From Sanderia malayensis (taxonomy: Eukaryota > Cnidaria > Scyphozoa > Semaeostomeae > Pelagiidae), in contig RQOL01000616.1 of the NCBI GenBank assembly GCA_013076295.1, forward strand, positions 1,054,001 to 1,118,000: DNA of 64,000 bases, in the 5' to 3' direction. Below are positions 1 to 11,664 of the stretch, one piece after another (position 1 is the first letter of the stretch; each line of letters begins with the position of its first letter). The translations under genes and the position numbers were made by a program. The notes below the pieces were generated by a model that saw nothing but the letters and a program-made list of their open reading frames with translations, was not told where the DNA came from and made no database searches.

Positions 1-761
1 TCATTGATATTGATGATTATTTCATTTTATTGCGGAACTCGAAAACGGACGCAAATTCGAAGACTTTACAGTTTCCTCTCGTGAAGTTTGCACTGTGGGT
101 GTCAGGTCATAGGCTAAATGCTACAAAAATGACGTAATTAAACAGAAATATGAAACAGAATCCAAAAAGCTTTGATTGGAATATAAAATCATAACGTCAT
201 TTTGTACCAAACTAGCCTGTTATGATTTTAGACAGACCAGTTTGCAAGCAGGCTTGCCCCAAGTGGGTTGACGAGACGAGAGAGACAACTTCAAGCCCAT
301 GATTCATTGCGGTTATCACACACACATAAATTATGCGGTACTTATTATGATTATGACGGTCGACAAAGTTGATGATGAAGCGGACAGGAAAAGGCAGGAA
401 CATTAACAACACACACGCAAAACAATAAGCAAGGAAATCACGCGAAACGCTTATCTTCCGAGCCGAGGAGGGAAAGCATCGTACAGTTTGTTGAATTGTA
501 AATTATCCCACCGAGGAACTGGTAATAGCAAAAACTATGCTTACGCCCAGTAGCATTTGACAGCAGATATTGTGTACATCACAAAACAGGTGGAGACGAT
601 CAAAGACGGTGCTGTTTGGCCTATTTGGATTATAACTGTTGCCCAACTAACGATTGTTTTGTCGATTGTTTTGTCGACAGATAAAGCGAGTTTTACTGCA
701 AATGTCGTAATCATTGGAGTTTTTGAACGAATTGTGTTTGCAAATAGAGGCAAGTCTCTTC
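1..761. other. 5' flank of the MARCHF1/8-like gene, no gene seen
   Basis: No recognisable coding exon. The stretch just before 762 is probably promoter and 5' UTR of the downstream ubiquitin ligase. A short open frame from about 557 shows no family resemblance and overlaps the true first exon in another frame. Confidence 0.4.
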
Positions 762-3259
762 ATGTCGGACTCACAGACAGAAAGACGACCCACCATCAAC
801 ATGCCAGTTCAACAAATAATCGTTTCACCGATTACTGGCCTACTTGAAACGCACACCATTACCATATCTAAGGATGTCGAAAATGTAGGTATAAATTTTT
901 TTGTTCTGGCCATTTCAGTTCGTGTGTTTATTTTTTACCCGCCCTTCAATTTAAGCTTTGTACAGAATATGAAAACTTGAAAGTACAAATAAAACAACGA
1001 CCTTTTTCCTTCGTGTCCATTATTGCAGGATATTATTTGTATTTTTAGCAAATAAATTATTGATGAGCATGAACCAACAGAAAAGCATTTGCCTGGTTAT
1101 CTTTCATTTAATGAGAAATAAATTGAAGAATTATCCCTTAAATGCAAATTTTTCTACTTTATCAACTTTGAAGATAATTTTAATTATAATATCTGCAACC
1201 AAGATAATAAACCAGTCTGCAAAGCATGGCAGCTGCACGCGCGAGGTGATTTATGGAAGCTAATAGCGCACCCCGAAAATTAGGTCTTGCACGCGCGCAC
1301 GCGCAAGGTCAAATCAGGAATTTTGCGAATGTTCTGCTTGCAATTTTCATTACACTTGAAATCCAACAGACAGAGTAATGGAAAAAACAAGTAATGAACT
1401 GAACTGGACATAAACACTAATAACGATGAAAACAAGAGATAAATGTCTGTGATTGAATAACTTTACTGAATTTTGTCTTTTTCACACAATATGAAATGGT
1501 TTGTTGGGGCAGCAAGCCTGTCAAGAACTTTGCTACCATGCGTGTACTTATTTAAGTAACGTCCTCTATTGTCAAGAAAGATAGGAACCTGATGTTTTGA
1601 TGTTTTCGTTATCAGATGACATGGTCTTTAACTCTAAAGAGTATTTATAGACTATAAATTAAAAGTTCCTCAACCAAAATATTCAAGTATCGCTCTTTGC
1701 TTTTTTGAAACTATAGTGAACAACGATAAAACTTGAAAAACATGTATTTCCAAGTCTAATTAAAAGATTTACGGCGTACCATTCAGACTCAAAAAGTGAA
1801 TGTTACTTACAGTAACATACAAAACTGCGCCCTGAACGCGGAAAAATCCGGCGTGCACGCCGTGCACGCCGGAAATTTTGCGCTGCACGCGCGAGATCTC
1901 GTCGAGTTCTGCCATCCTCTGCAGACTGGATAATAAACATTAAACAAATTAGAATTAAATGAATTATCTACCTATAAAATATTTTCATTAAAAAATAAAG
2001 AGATAAATAAAATATGTTCTTTAAATATAAGTCCTATACTTTATTTGACAATATATCTGGCATTGTATTGAAGGATGGTTCTGTGATGTTGTTTCTGTGT
2101 TTTGATTGTACTTTATCAACTTCACTATCTTTAAGTATATTTTACCTCTATAAGCACTTAAAACATGTCAGTTTTATTTTCAGGAGTAATTTTTTTATTG
2201 TACTCTGATTCACCAAGAGGTTTCAATGTTTGTTTTTAGAAATTGAGTTTTGCTTCAATTCATGGAAAAAGATGCTATGTTTTTGTAAATGAACAGAAAA
2301 AAGGATTTAATTGATTTTCTAAAAAAACCTAGAGACATTGTTCTTAACTCATCTATTTTTCATATATTGCAGGAAACTGATCTCAAAAAGGCTGCAGGCT
2401 TAGTGCGTAGTGCTTCATCAGTGTCATCATCATCATCATCAGCAGATATGTGCAGAATATGTCATTGTGAAGCAGAGAAGGATGATGCACTTATCTCACC
2501 CTGTCTTTGCTCTGGAACATTGATGTATGTTCACCAAGCCTGCTTGCAAAAATGGATCAAAGCTACAGACACGAAATCATGTGAACTCTGTAAATATGAA
2601 TTTCTCATCGACTCGGAAATGAAGCCAATAAACAAGGTAATGTTATGTATTTTACATTGTTGAAGGAGAACTTAACATCTTTGCAGCGTTTTGTGACTAG
2701 ATAAATCAAGCAGAAAGACAAAATTTTGCAGAGCTCCTAGTTCTTCGATTGTCAAGTATCTGAACATCTTACATTTGTAAAAACATTTGTAGTTTATCTC
2801 TTCACTTCATTGCATTTTAAATTTATTTATTTGCAATGTATTTAACGAATTTGCACAATATTATGCTGATATTAAGATATTTAACGTCAACTCTTTAAAT
2901 AATTCTTTTTTCAGTGGCAAGCGTTGGAGATGACACAGGGAGAGAGAAGAAAGGTTCTCTGCTCTGTTTCCTTTCACATAATTGCCCTGACATGTATTGT
3001 TTGGTCACTGTGGGTTCTAATAGAAAGAACAGCTGATGAGATAAAAGATGAAGAATTGAAGTGGCCTTTCTGGACAAAGCTGGTCGTTGTGGCCATTGGA
3101 TTTGCTGGAGGTCTGGTTTTCATGTATGTTCAATGCAGAGTGTATTTTCATCTCTTCAAGCGGTTAAAAGCGCACAACAAAGTGATATGTGTTAAAAATG
3201 CCCCCGCCGAAGCAAGGCAGATTAATAAACTAAACATTGCAACTACAGATGTTGTTTAA
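762..3259 (+). CDS. MARCHF8-like: membrane-associated RING-CH E3 ubiquitin ligase, MARCHF1/MARCHF8 type
   Basis: Three coding exons, 762-884, 2373-2636 and 2915-3259, join in phase 0 to give about 243 residues. A C4HC3 RING-CH domain is complete: C68-x2-C71, C85-x-C87, H95-x2-C98, C111-x2-C114, with the conserved Trp102. Exon 3 encodes two hydrophobic segments (about 143-165 and 181-203), the two-helix membrane hairpin of the family. MARCHF1/8 enzymes sit in endosomal and plasma membranes and ubiquitinate the cytoplasmic tails of transmembrane receptors; that role is transferred from the family. The start is the first ATG in frame with exon 1 and the donor there is GTAGGT. A run of serines coded by TCA repeats precedes the RING. 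The protein is slightly shorter than the roughly 270-290 residues of vertebrate members. MARCHF1 and MARCHF8 cannot be separated here. Confidence 0.9.
1204..1937. mobile_element. hAT-like nonautonomous DNA transposon in MARCHF intron 1
   Basis: Terminal inverted repeats start CCAGTCTGCA at 1212 and end TGCAGACTGG at 1929, and similarity continues inward for about 25 bases. The element is flanked by perfect 8-bp duplications, ATAATAAA, at 1204-1211 and 1930-1937. An 8-bp duplication with short TIRs fits the hAT superfamily. Both ends carry unusually GC-rich CACGCGCG tracts. No transposase frame is present. Confidence 0.75.
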
Positions 3260-4892
3260 CAGGTCAGATACTTCTACTGTTTATTTCTTTTTATTTATGC
3301 TTTTACGTGTTTTCTTCATAAAAAGGTATTTAATAGAATGCTTTTGTGAATTGATAATCATTAATTATTGTTCACCCTGCCTTTATGTATAGATGTGTTT
3401 GTGGTGAAATTGTTCATAGTTTTGAAGAGTTAGGATCCACCCTCTAAGCTCAATACATTAGACGCTTATGTTTCTTTTCTTGGGTAGTACAGCAAAGGTT
3501 TTTGGGTAGTACAGCAAAAGTTTTTGGGTAATTAAAGCTGCAAATATCTTTTCAAAATCGATAATATTTGGCATAAAAGGAGTTAGGTGATTGTAACATT
3601 GTAAGCTTTATTTTCTTCTTTTACTGAATGGTGTACATAGAAAAGCCCATTAAACTATCCATCAATACAAACACACATGGGCATGGAGGTGAGCAAGGGG
3701 GAGAGCAAGGGTTGTGCTGTTACCCCTTCCAAAATGTTGGAAAGCAATAGACTTTTGTTCTAAAACAATGGACAAATGTAACATGATTTATCAAAACAAT
3801 AGGCTTGCTTTGTGATATTTGGCCAAGTGTTCAGCAATGCATGGGGGCTGTGAAATATGCAACAATATAACCCTACTTGCACAAATGTTGAATTTCCGCT
3901 AATCAATGGTGTATATACAAACTTTGGGGAACTTCGTTATAATGTGTATCTACTATTTGGAAGTGAAATTTCACACCATTCTAATAGAACTATCGTATTG
4001 ATTGTATACAATATTTATTGTGTAAATATGTTGGGTTGCTTATGTATTTAGTATAATACTGTTGTATATTAGCATTACTATCCATTGTAATGTTTAGAAT
4101 ACTGTATTAGTGTTTAGTTGGAATTTAATTGAAAAATGTCAAAAATGTGAGCATCTGTTTGCTTCAGGTATCTGAAAAGTGAAGTAGTCCGAGGATTGGA
4201 TTGGTAAATTTATGTATATATACATGTGTCTATATGGATGTGTATTATCTACACTGACATTACAGTGCTTGATGTGCAGAAGTACAGAGCAAGATACATA
4301 TGTAAGTGTATTTATGCATGGTTTTTCTGGCTGCAATATTCCTTGTTGGAAAATTCAGACATTGTTGCATGCAAGGAAGTTAGCATAATAGCAAGAATCT
4401 TTTGATAACTCGGGCTGGGGTTGTGTGTGGTGGCCATTTGCAAATGTTGTTACATTGAAGATGATATTTATAAACCAATATGCTCGTACTCATTTACTGA
4501 CCCGAGGGGTTGATGGCTTGCAGTCGGTTCGGTGGACCATGTCATGTTAAGGCAGACGGACACGAAGTCCAATCCGGCCAGCGGTTCACAATGGAACAAC
4601 ACATCATGTTTGTGACACAAATCTCAGACGCCGCGCCGCGCCGACATGAAACAAGGAAGTGATATTGAAATTTGAATTGGAGAAAGACAACACAACAGGC
4701 AGGCATTCTCAATATTTTTTATATAATTTATTAAGTTGGTCGGTGGAAATGCAATTCGTGAAGAAATATTTTGCAGCCGTTTAACGAGTTCAAGGATAAG
4801 CAATTTTAGGCCAGGGAGGGGCGGGTCTTGTCCAGTCTTGTCTTGACCAGCCCAAGCTCACGAAGTTTGCGGCGTTTGAGCGAGACAAAGAA
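3260..4892. other. 3' UTR and intergenic DNA, no gene seen
   Basis: Sequence between the MARCHF stop codon and the pleckstrin start. It includes a short tandem duplication at about 3482-3530 in which a 20-odd-base unit containing GGGTAGTACAGCAAA occurs twice. The last part is probably the pleckstrin promoter and 5' UTR. No convincing exon was found on either strand. Confidence 0.45.
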
Positions 4893-7800
4893 ATGGATGT
4901 TCCTGCTGCAACAAACAAACTAAAAGAAGGATTTTTGGTGAAAAAGGTAAGCAAAACTCTTTCTAAAATAATTGCACATATGTTACCATAAAGGTTTCCA
5001 AAAGACCAAGGTGTGTAGAAACTCTTTGGAGCCATATTCAGATTTAATCAATCGACGATACTAAAAAGCGGAACACGCCAGAACAAGCCAAGAACAGGCT
5101 GAACACTCCAAGAACAAGCCAAGAACACGCCAAGAACAGGTCGAAATAATCGTTAAAAAGCCGATAACAATCCATTGCGATCAATAACTAAGCTAGAAGA
5201 TGCCATTCTTACCATTTCAGTAACTTTTCTTGAAGTTAGAACATTAATTTTTAACTTTCTTGTCCAACATTTAGGCCGCCATGATAACAACAATTCACTT
5301 CCATTGTTATTGCAAGCTTTTGTTGTTTTCCACCAATCATCAGGGTTTCAGTCACATGGTTTCGAAGTATCAAGTTGCAAAAAAGTGGCCGCGATTGGAG
5401 GGCATAGAGAGATCTGATGATATAAGATAATCTAGAGTGCTAACGCCCGATACTCCCTCTGTAAGCGGGTGAAAATTTCTAGGCCAGCCACCCTCCAACA
5501 AAATGGCGGACAAAACTCTACAGCTAGAACTTCACATTTCGAATTCATCAAAGTATATTGATACTTTTAATTTTCAATTAAAAACGTCAAAGAAATATTC
5601 TAATCTTTAAAGTATTCTGCTATGTTCATTATACTTAAAGTTCATGGTTGCTTTTACAATATTATTACAATTTACAAACTTCAATGTACTTTGCAAGTGG
5701 TACGAATTTGATTGGTAGAAAACAACAAAAGCTTGCAATAACAATGGAAGTGAATTGTTGTTATCATGGCGGCCTAAATGTTGAACAAGAAAGTTAAAAA
5801 TTAATGTTCTAACTTCAAGAAAAGTTACTGAAATGGTAAGAATGGCATCTTCTAGCTTAGTTATTGATCGCAATGGATTGTTATCGGTTTTTTAACGATT
5901 ATTTCGACCTGTTCTTGGCGTGTTCTTGGCTTGTTCTTGGAGTGTTCAGCCTGTTCTTGGCTTGTTCTGGCATGTTCTGGCGTGTTCCGCTTTTTAGTAT
6001 CGTCGTTTAATCAATACAAGATCCTCAGATTCGATCATTAAGTCGACGATACTAAAAAGCGGAACACGCCGGAACATGCCAGAACAAGCCAAGAACAGGC
6101 TGAACACTCCAAGAACAAGCCAAGAACACGCAAGAACAGGTCGAAATAATCGTTTAAAAGCCAATAACAATCCATTGCGATCAATAACTAAGGTAGAAGA
6201 TGCCATTCTTACCATTTCAGTAACTTTTCTTGAAGTTAGAACATTAATTTTTAACCTTCTTGTCCAACATTTAGGCCGCCATGATAACAACAATTCACTT
6301 CCATTGTTATTGCAAGCTTTTGTTGTTTTCTACCAATCATCAGGGTTTCAGTCACAGGGTTTCGAAGGATCAAGTTGCAAATAGTGGCCGCGATTGGAGG
6401 GCATAGAGATCTGATGATATAAGATAATCCAGAGTGCTAACGGCCGATACACCCTTGTTTTAATGACAAAAATACGAATTGCTTAACATACCGTATTACC
6501 CTCAACAAGAACCTTTAGAATATTTTGCAGGCGCTTATTAAAGGTGGAGTTTAAAAGGTGGGACGCTTATTTGAAAGCCCTGAAATTTTGAAACTAATTA
6601 ATTAAACAAATAACAATGTTTTGCATAGTTTTAAAAATGTTGTTATAGATATAAAAAGTAAAAGATGTCAGTTCATACTTCTACCCAGCAGTCCTTTCGA
6701 TTAATACATAAGGGGTGCGCTAATATCAAACCTTTCTTATTGCTGTTGCTAGTAGGAATCAGTGGTGCAAAGAAGGTGGACACCAATAGCTAAAATACCG
6801 TACTGGTAACGCAGTTAAAGGAAATAATAACATATGTTTTTGCAAATGAACTAGTATTTAAGAAGATAAATACACGAACAAGAGATTATTGACACACTTC
6901 ACTTCATGAAGTCAAGGAGTGTTTTACGTCACGTCAGGAAACAAATGGGGATTGCCTCAGACATTGATGGCGAAGTGATAAATGTCTAAGGCAATCTCCA
7001 TTTGCATGATTGGTAGAAAACAACAAAAGCTTGCAATAACAATGGAAGTGAATTGTTGTTATCATGGCGGCCTAAATGTTGGACAAGAAAGTTAAAAATT
7101 AATGTTCTAACTTCAAGAAAAGTTACTGAAATGGTAAGAATGGCATCCTCTACCTTAGTTATTGATCGCAATGGATTGTTATTGGCTTTTTAACGATTAT
7201 TTCGACTTCTTGGCTTGTTCTTGGAGTGTTCAGCCTGTTCTTGGCTTGTTCTGGCATGTTCCGGCGTGTTCCGCTTTTTAGTATCGTCGATCATTAAGTT
7301 CTGAATCAAATCTGAAAATAACTTTTCATGTTGTCAGGGTCATGTAAGGCACAATTGGAAAACAAGATGGTTTGTACTCTATGAAGATAGCCTGTGTTAC
7401 TATAAAGTGAAAAAGGTTTGCGTTTGCATTTGTTGCTCACTCTCAATTCTTATGTTACTGTTAAAGGAACTCACGTTAAAGGAAAGCACCCCTATGGATG
7501 TTTCGCCCAACCATAAGGTTGAAAAATCGAGCCTTGCGATTACGATATATTTTCCTCTGATATCTAGCATACTCGCAGAATACTTGAATGAAATCCACTT
7601 ATTGGAAACACTGAAGTTCACTGAAAAGCTAATTCTAGGATTTGACGTAATAAATTGTATTAACGTTAATGGTTTTATATTTTCAGGACTCTTTGCCCAA
7701 AGGAAAAGTAAATTTGAGAGGATGTTCTATAATATCACCATGCACAGAGTACACAAAACGAGATGTGAGTAGTCATTTTTACGCCATCGCAGTTATGCGC

Positions 7801-10800
7801 TATTACTTATTGCTTGCTGCGTAGCTAAGTGTCTGCACAGCAGAAAATAATTGAGTCCTTGTTGAGAAAAAGTTGTGTGTGTTTGTGTACTAGTGCAGTT
7901 TTAGCTTGGATGTAGCCAAAAATTCTTCTCTGCTCACCTGCAAATTTCTTCAATCATCAATCATGGCAATCTTTGCTGCAGTGTAGTGACAAGTTTTAAC
8001 AACATTGAGTTTGTAGACACCAGTAAATAACCTAACATGTTAGGTTAGGTTATCTACTGGTTATTAACTTTTGTTCAGTACCAGAAACACGAATGCCTGA
8101 AAAATTCCATTTTTATTTCGGCAAGAACACAGACGTTGTTGTCTTGAAAGATAGTCCTATAAAATGTTGATAAAATTGTGTTGCACACAATGATCACTAG
8201 GATCTGCTAGAGAGAACAACATTGTTTTAGGGGTTTCACAGGTTGATAGCCTTTTTTCTTAATTTTGCAAGTGTCTGAGTATTTTGTTTCCTATTGTAGC
8301 TTATTGTTAACCATTATTGCAGTTTATTTTTAGGCTTATCGAACATGGTGGGAAAGAATTCTTGCTGCAAAGCAATGATAAGCATGAATGCAATGAATGG
8401 ACATCATCCATTGCAAAAGTTATCAGAAGTCTTGAAATGATTCAAGATGCAGACACAGTGGTTAGTGCATTCATTTGTTTTATGAACCTCTTGATTTATT
8501 TCCCAACAGAAAGAGACATTAATAGTAAATAATAATATAGCATATCTGGCTTGTAGTGCATGCGTATGCATACACTGTTTGCCTCATGCAAAGCTGCAAT
8601 GAGACATTTACAAGTCAGTTTTTTAACTTGAGACTTCTTCACCCAGTAACCTTTTCTCATTGTATTCGTTTCAATTGCAGATGAAACTGGAAGAGAATCA
8701 CACACAGGGGATTGAGATATTGGCTAAACTTGAAACCAAGATAACTTATGAGTATGTCATTGCAATCTCAATATTGAAAAGTGACTAAAAATGGCATATC
8801 AATGACAAATGACACCAGGGGTTGACGGCCATTCTTGAGGAAGGCAAGGGGATTGGGTAATTTTTAGGTACCATGCCCCTTGCAAATGATAAAATGTTAT
8901 GTGCTACACCCATATCCACTCCCCTCTACATTTTCTCATCAAATCTAGACAAATTGCAATGTCCATCCTGGCGGTAATTGGGAAACGTGTCCTTGTCAGT
9001 CCTCCTGTGGCACCACCCCTGAAAGACATCATATTTGTTATCAACACTAAACTGCAAATGAAAATGGAATTGATTATATCATTATTCTTTTGAAGGGAAC
9101 TATTGACTGCAATGCAAAACACAGATGCTGGAATACCTCTTGAAAATTGCACAATAGATCAAACAGTTTACAAGTTATGCTTTACAGGTAACCCTTAACT
9201 GATATTCATTTACTGGTGTGTGTGGGTGCCACATTAAAAGATGAATTTTGTTCATAACTAAAGGCATGGGTTTTTCATCATTGGTGTTTCAAGCCAATGA
9301 TTTGATAGATTGAGTATGTTATGTTATGCGATAGATTAAGTAAGAATTCTTACTGAGCAGGTTGCAATATTTTTAAGAAGAGCATTATTATAACTTTGTT
9401 TAATCTTGATTTAAAAGCATGTAAATGCATGAAGCTACCAAATATAAATTAAAAGCTTATTGCTATATGAAATTGCACCATTATTGCAATGAAGTTTTTT
9501 TGGATATTGTTTGCTTGTTGATTAATTTTTGATTAAACAGTAACAATAACATTAAGATTATCATTAAGGGAGGGGTGTTAGGGAAGAAAACATAAATTTT
9601 CTGATGTTTTTTATTGCAAATTTTTTTCTTGAAGAGTCGCTGACTTATTTGGCATTATATTTTAGGCAAAAATATAATTGACTGGCTTCTGCATTGGGCA
9701 TTTGCAAAAAGTCGTGAACAAGCAGTAACAGTATGTGGTGAATTGTTAGAAAAAGCCCATCTACATCCAGTTGGACCACTGAGCAATTCATCTTTTAAGA
9801 GAAAAAATGCAAGGAGGATATTTTGTGACAGTGTGGAGGCACTTTATAGATTTGTAAGTCACTGTACGGTACAAATTTTTTCATGTATTTTTGTGAGAGC
9901 ATAATTGTGATCATGAACAGAATGAATGTAGCTCCCCAAGCCAGAGGCGTAACGGAGCAGTGTGGGGCCTTTGTTGAAAGTAGTGGGGCCCCTATACTTA
10001 ACTAAATTTGAATTCTATCTAACCTCTATTAAGCTTCCCCCTTTTTTGAAATTGCGAACAATAACGAAATTGTGATTGATGAAGTTGTGATTGATTGCCA
10101 TAAAAGCCCACAGAGTTTATTTTGCTGTTGTTTTACATGAACATTTTCAGAAGTTTATTTAGGAATATTTGTTACTAAGCTCCCTCTCTCTGATAAGCCC
10201 CCTCCCGCGTATTTAGTAAGCCCGCCTCTGGAGTCTGAAAAATTGAATTAGACCCTCGGGGCTTAATGGAGCTATTACGATAAAATTTAATTTTTTTAAC
10301 GTGTTTTACCTTTTATTTTTAAACCCAGTCGGCGTTAAGAGGAAGCGACGGGTTGGATGATATCTTTGAAGATGATTCCAGTGATTCAGAGGATGAAATG
10401 GAAAGTTCAGAGGTAAAGAGACCTAAATTAAAAACATTTTCCAGTTCTTCATTCTCGAATCATTCATGCTTCATTCTCGAATTAATCCAATGAAACAGCA
10501 CAACAAATTTCATAAAAATTTGCATCGTTAATCCTTCGTTACGATCTATTCTATATATTTCTTTTGTTTGTAATCTCTTCTGAAGAAAACAGCCTTTTTT
10601 ATACTTTGATTGTCGTCTCTTTCTTTAGCTGCTTACTGGTGACTGCGGATCCATTCTCAAGCAAGGATATCTGATTAAAAAGGTATGCAATTTAACTTTA
10701 TTTACTGCATTGTTTTTCTGAAAGCATCTGATAATATCTTGTTCATTCTGTGGAACTATTCACAGCGAATAACTAATTGCAAAGTAAAGTACCGTAATGC

Positions 10801-11664
10801 TTCAATTAAACGCCCGGGGCGTTTATTAATTTTTGATATTTTAGAGGGGCGTTTATTAATAAACATCTAATGCGTTTAATCGAAGCATTACGGAAGTTTT
10901 ACAGGGCAGGCTTGTATGGTTTGCCTTATTCAACTTTACAATACAATAGCAATACGATCGATACCCATTTTGAAGAAATCTTCTTTGCAGGGACATATTC
11001 GGCACAATTGGAAGCCAAGGATGTTTATCCTTCGGCAGAATCCCACTGGTCTTTTTTACTATAAGCCAAGCAAGGTATATCACAAATGTTATTTCTATAT
11101 CAACCAATCCGAACTTATTTTTGCCAATGTTTTGCAATTGATCATGGTTGAAATTTATACCAAGCGGGTCCCATTTATTTTATGATTGTATTTCTATCTC
11201 ACCGAGGCCCAAATATTTGGGGGTCCCAAGTTTTGTGCTCAAAAGGTACACGCCGTATGTTACGCCACTGCTTTTCTTTCAGCTCAAAGTACCTCAAGGA
11301 AAAATCGATCTGGAAGGCGCGAACATTTACAGTACGACAGTAGACGTTAGAGAGAAAGACAGTCAATGGTTGCAGAGTAGCTGCCTTAAATCAGCCTCTC
11401 TCAAAGGTTAGTCTGCTTTTCTCGTTTCAACCCTCTCTGCGCAGCGTTGGTATGGTAAACAGCCAACACAAATTTTCTTACACAAAGGCCCTTTTTCTTA
11501 CTCATCATTGCTTTATCTTATTCTATTGCTTAGCCTATACACATCAATTCGAAATTGAGACAAAGAAAGGTGTGGCATATACGCTAAAGGCAAATAGCAC
11601 TAGCGAAAAAGCAAATTGGATTGAAATTCTAAGCAATATTGCCAATAAAAACGAAACCGTATAG
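4893..11664 (+). CDS. PLEK: pleckstrin (PH-DEP-PH adaptor)
   Basis: Twelve coding exons: 4893-4946, 7338-7415, 7687-7764, 8323-8460, 8681-8751, 9096-9187, 9666-9853, 10329-10412, 10629-10682, 10991-11074, 11283-11406, 11534-11664. All phases agree and give about 391 residues (human pleckstrin is 350). Residues 8-110 form the first PH domain (KEGFLVKKGHVRHNWKTRWF). Exons 6-7 carry a DEP domain (GKNIIDWLLHWAF). An acidic linker rich in D, E and S follows, then a second PH domain opening ILKQGYLIKKGHIRHNWKPR and ending on a family-typical TEWI-like helix. Pleckstrin binds phosphoinositides and is phosphorylated by PKC between PH1 and DEP in blood cells; that role here is inference. Both PH domains share the intron after the KK of strand 1, consistent with an old internal duplication. 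Intron 1 is 2.4 kb and hosts two transposons. Confidence 0.93.
5043..6015. mobile_element. fold-back transposon A in pleckstrin intron 1
   Basis: Long terminal inverted repeats of about 290 bp (left arm 5053-5339, right arm 5709-6005) begin CGACGATACTAAAAAGCGG. They are flanked by a perfect 10-bp target duplication, TTTAATCAAT, at 5043-5052 and 6006-6015. Next to each tip is a short tandem array of roughly 10-bp units of the AAGAACAAGCC type. There is no transposase; the open frames in the arms are the same non-coding sequence repeated. Long arms, sub-terminal tandem repeats and 9-11-bp duplications fit Foldback or Mutator-like elements. Confidence 0.85.
6034..7299. mobile_element. fold-back transposon B in pleckstrin intron 1
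   Basis: Same family as the element 28 bp to its left. Left arm 6044-6339, right arm 7007-7289, identical tips, and a perfect 10-bp duplication ATCATTAAGT at 6034-6043 and 7290-7299. The loop begins with about 110 bp homologous to the loop of element A. It then diverges and contains a degenerate AAGCGCCC-type repeat (about 6485-6575) and a private hairpin at 6942-7004. Confidence 0.85.
8020..8060. repeat. small hairpin in pleckstrin intron 3
   Basis: A 41-bp near-palindrome running from CCAGTA to TACTGG, with arms made of AACCTAAC and GTTAGGTT. No target duplication was seen, and its role is unknown. Confidence 0.5.
10014..10277. repeat. AAGCCCCC-type hairpin MITE, degenerate, pleckstrin intron 7
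   Basis: Contains CTCTATTAAG followed by C-rich sequence on the left and GGGGCTTAATGGAGC then TTACGATAAA on the right. This is the layout of the clear copy at 16356-16629, but the ends are worn. Confidence 0.5.
10791..10893. repeat. AAACGCCC-type hairpin MITE, pleckstrin intron 9
   Basis: Inverted repeats of about 22 bp: CCGTAATGCTTCAATTAAAC on the left against its near-complement ending GCATTACGG on the right. The core is a CGCCCGGGGCG palindrome. Confidence 0.65.

Noticed and set aside
5175..7171. Four near-identical open frames starting MRSITK(L/V)EDAILTISV
   Set aside because: They are the same inverted-repeat arm of the fold-back elements read in opposite directions; repetition comes from the transposon, not from selection on a protein.
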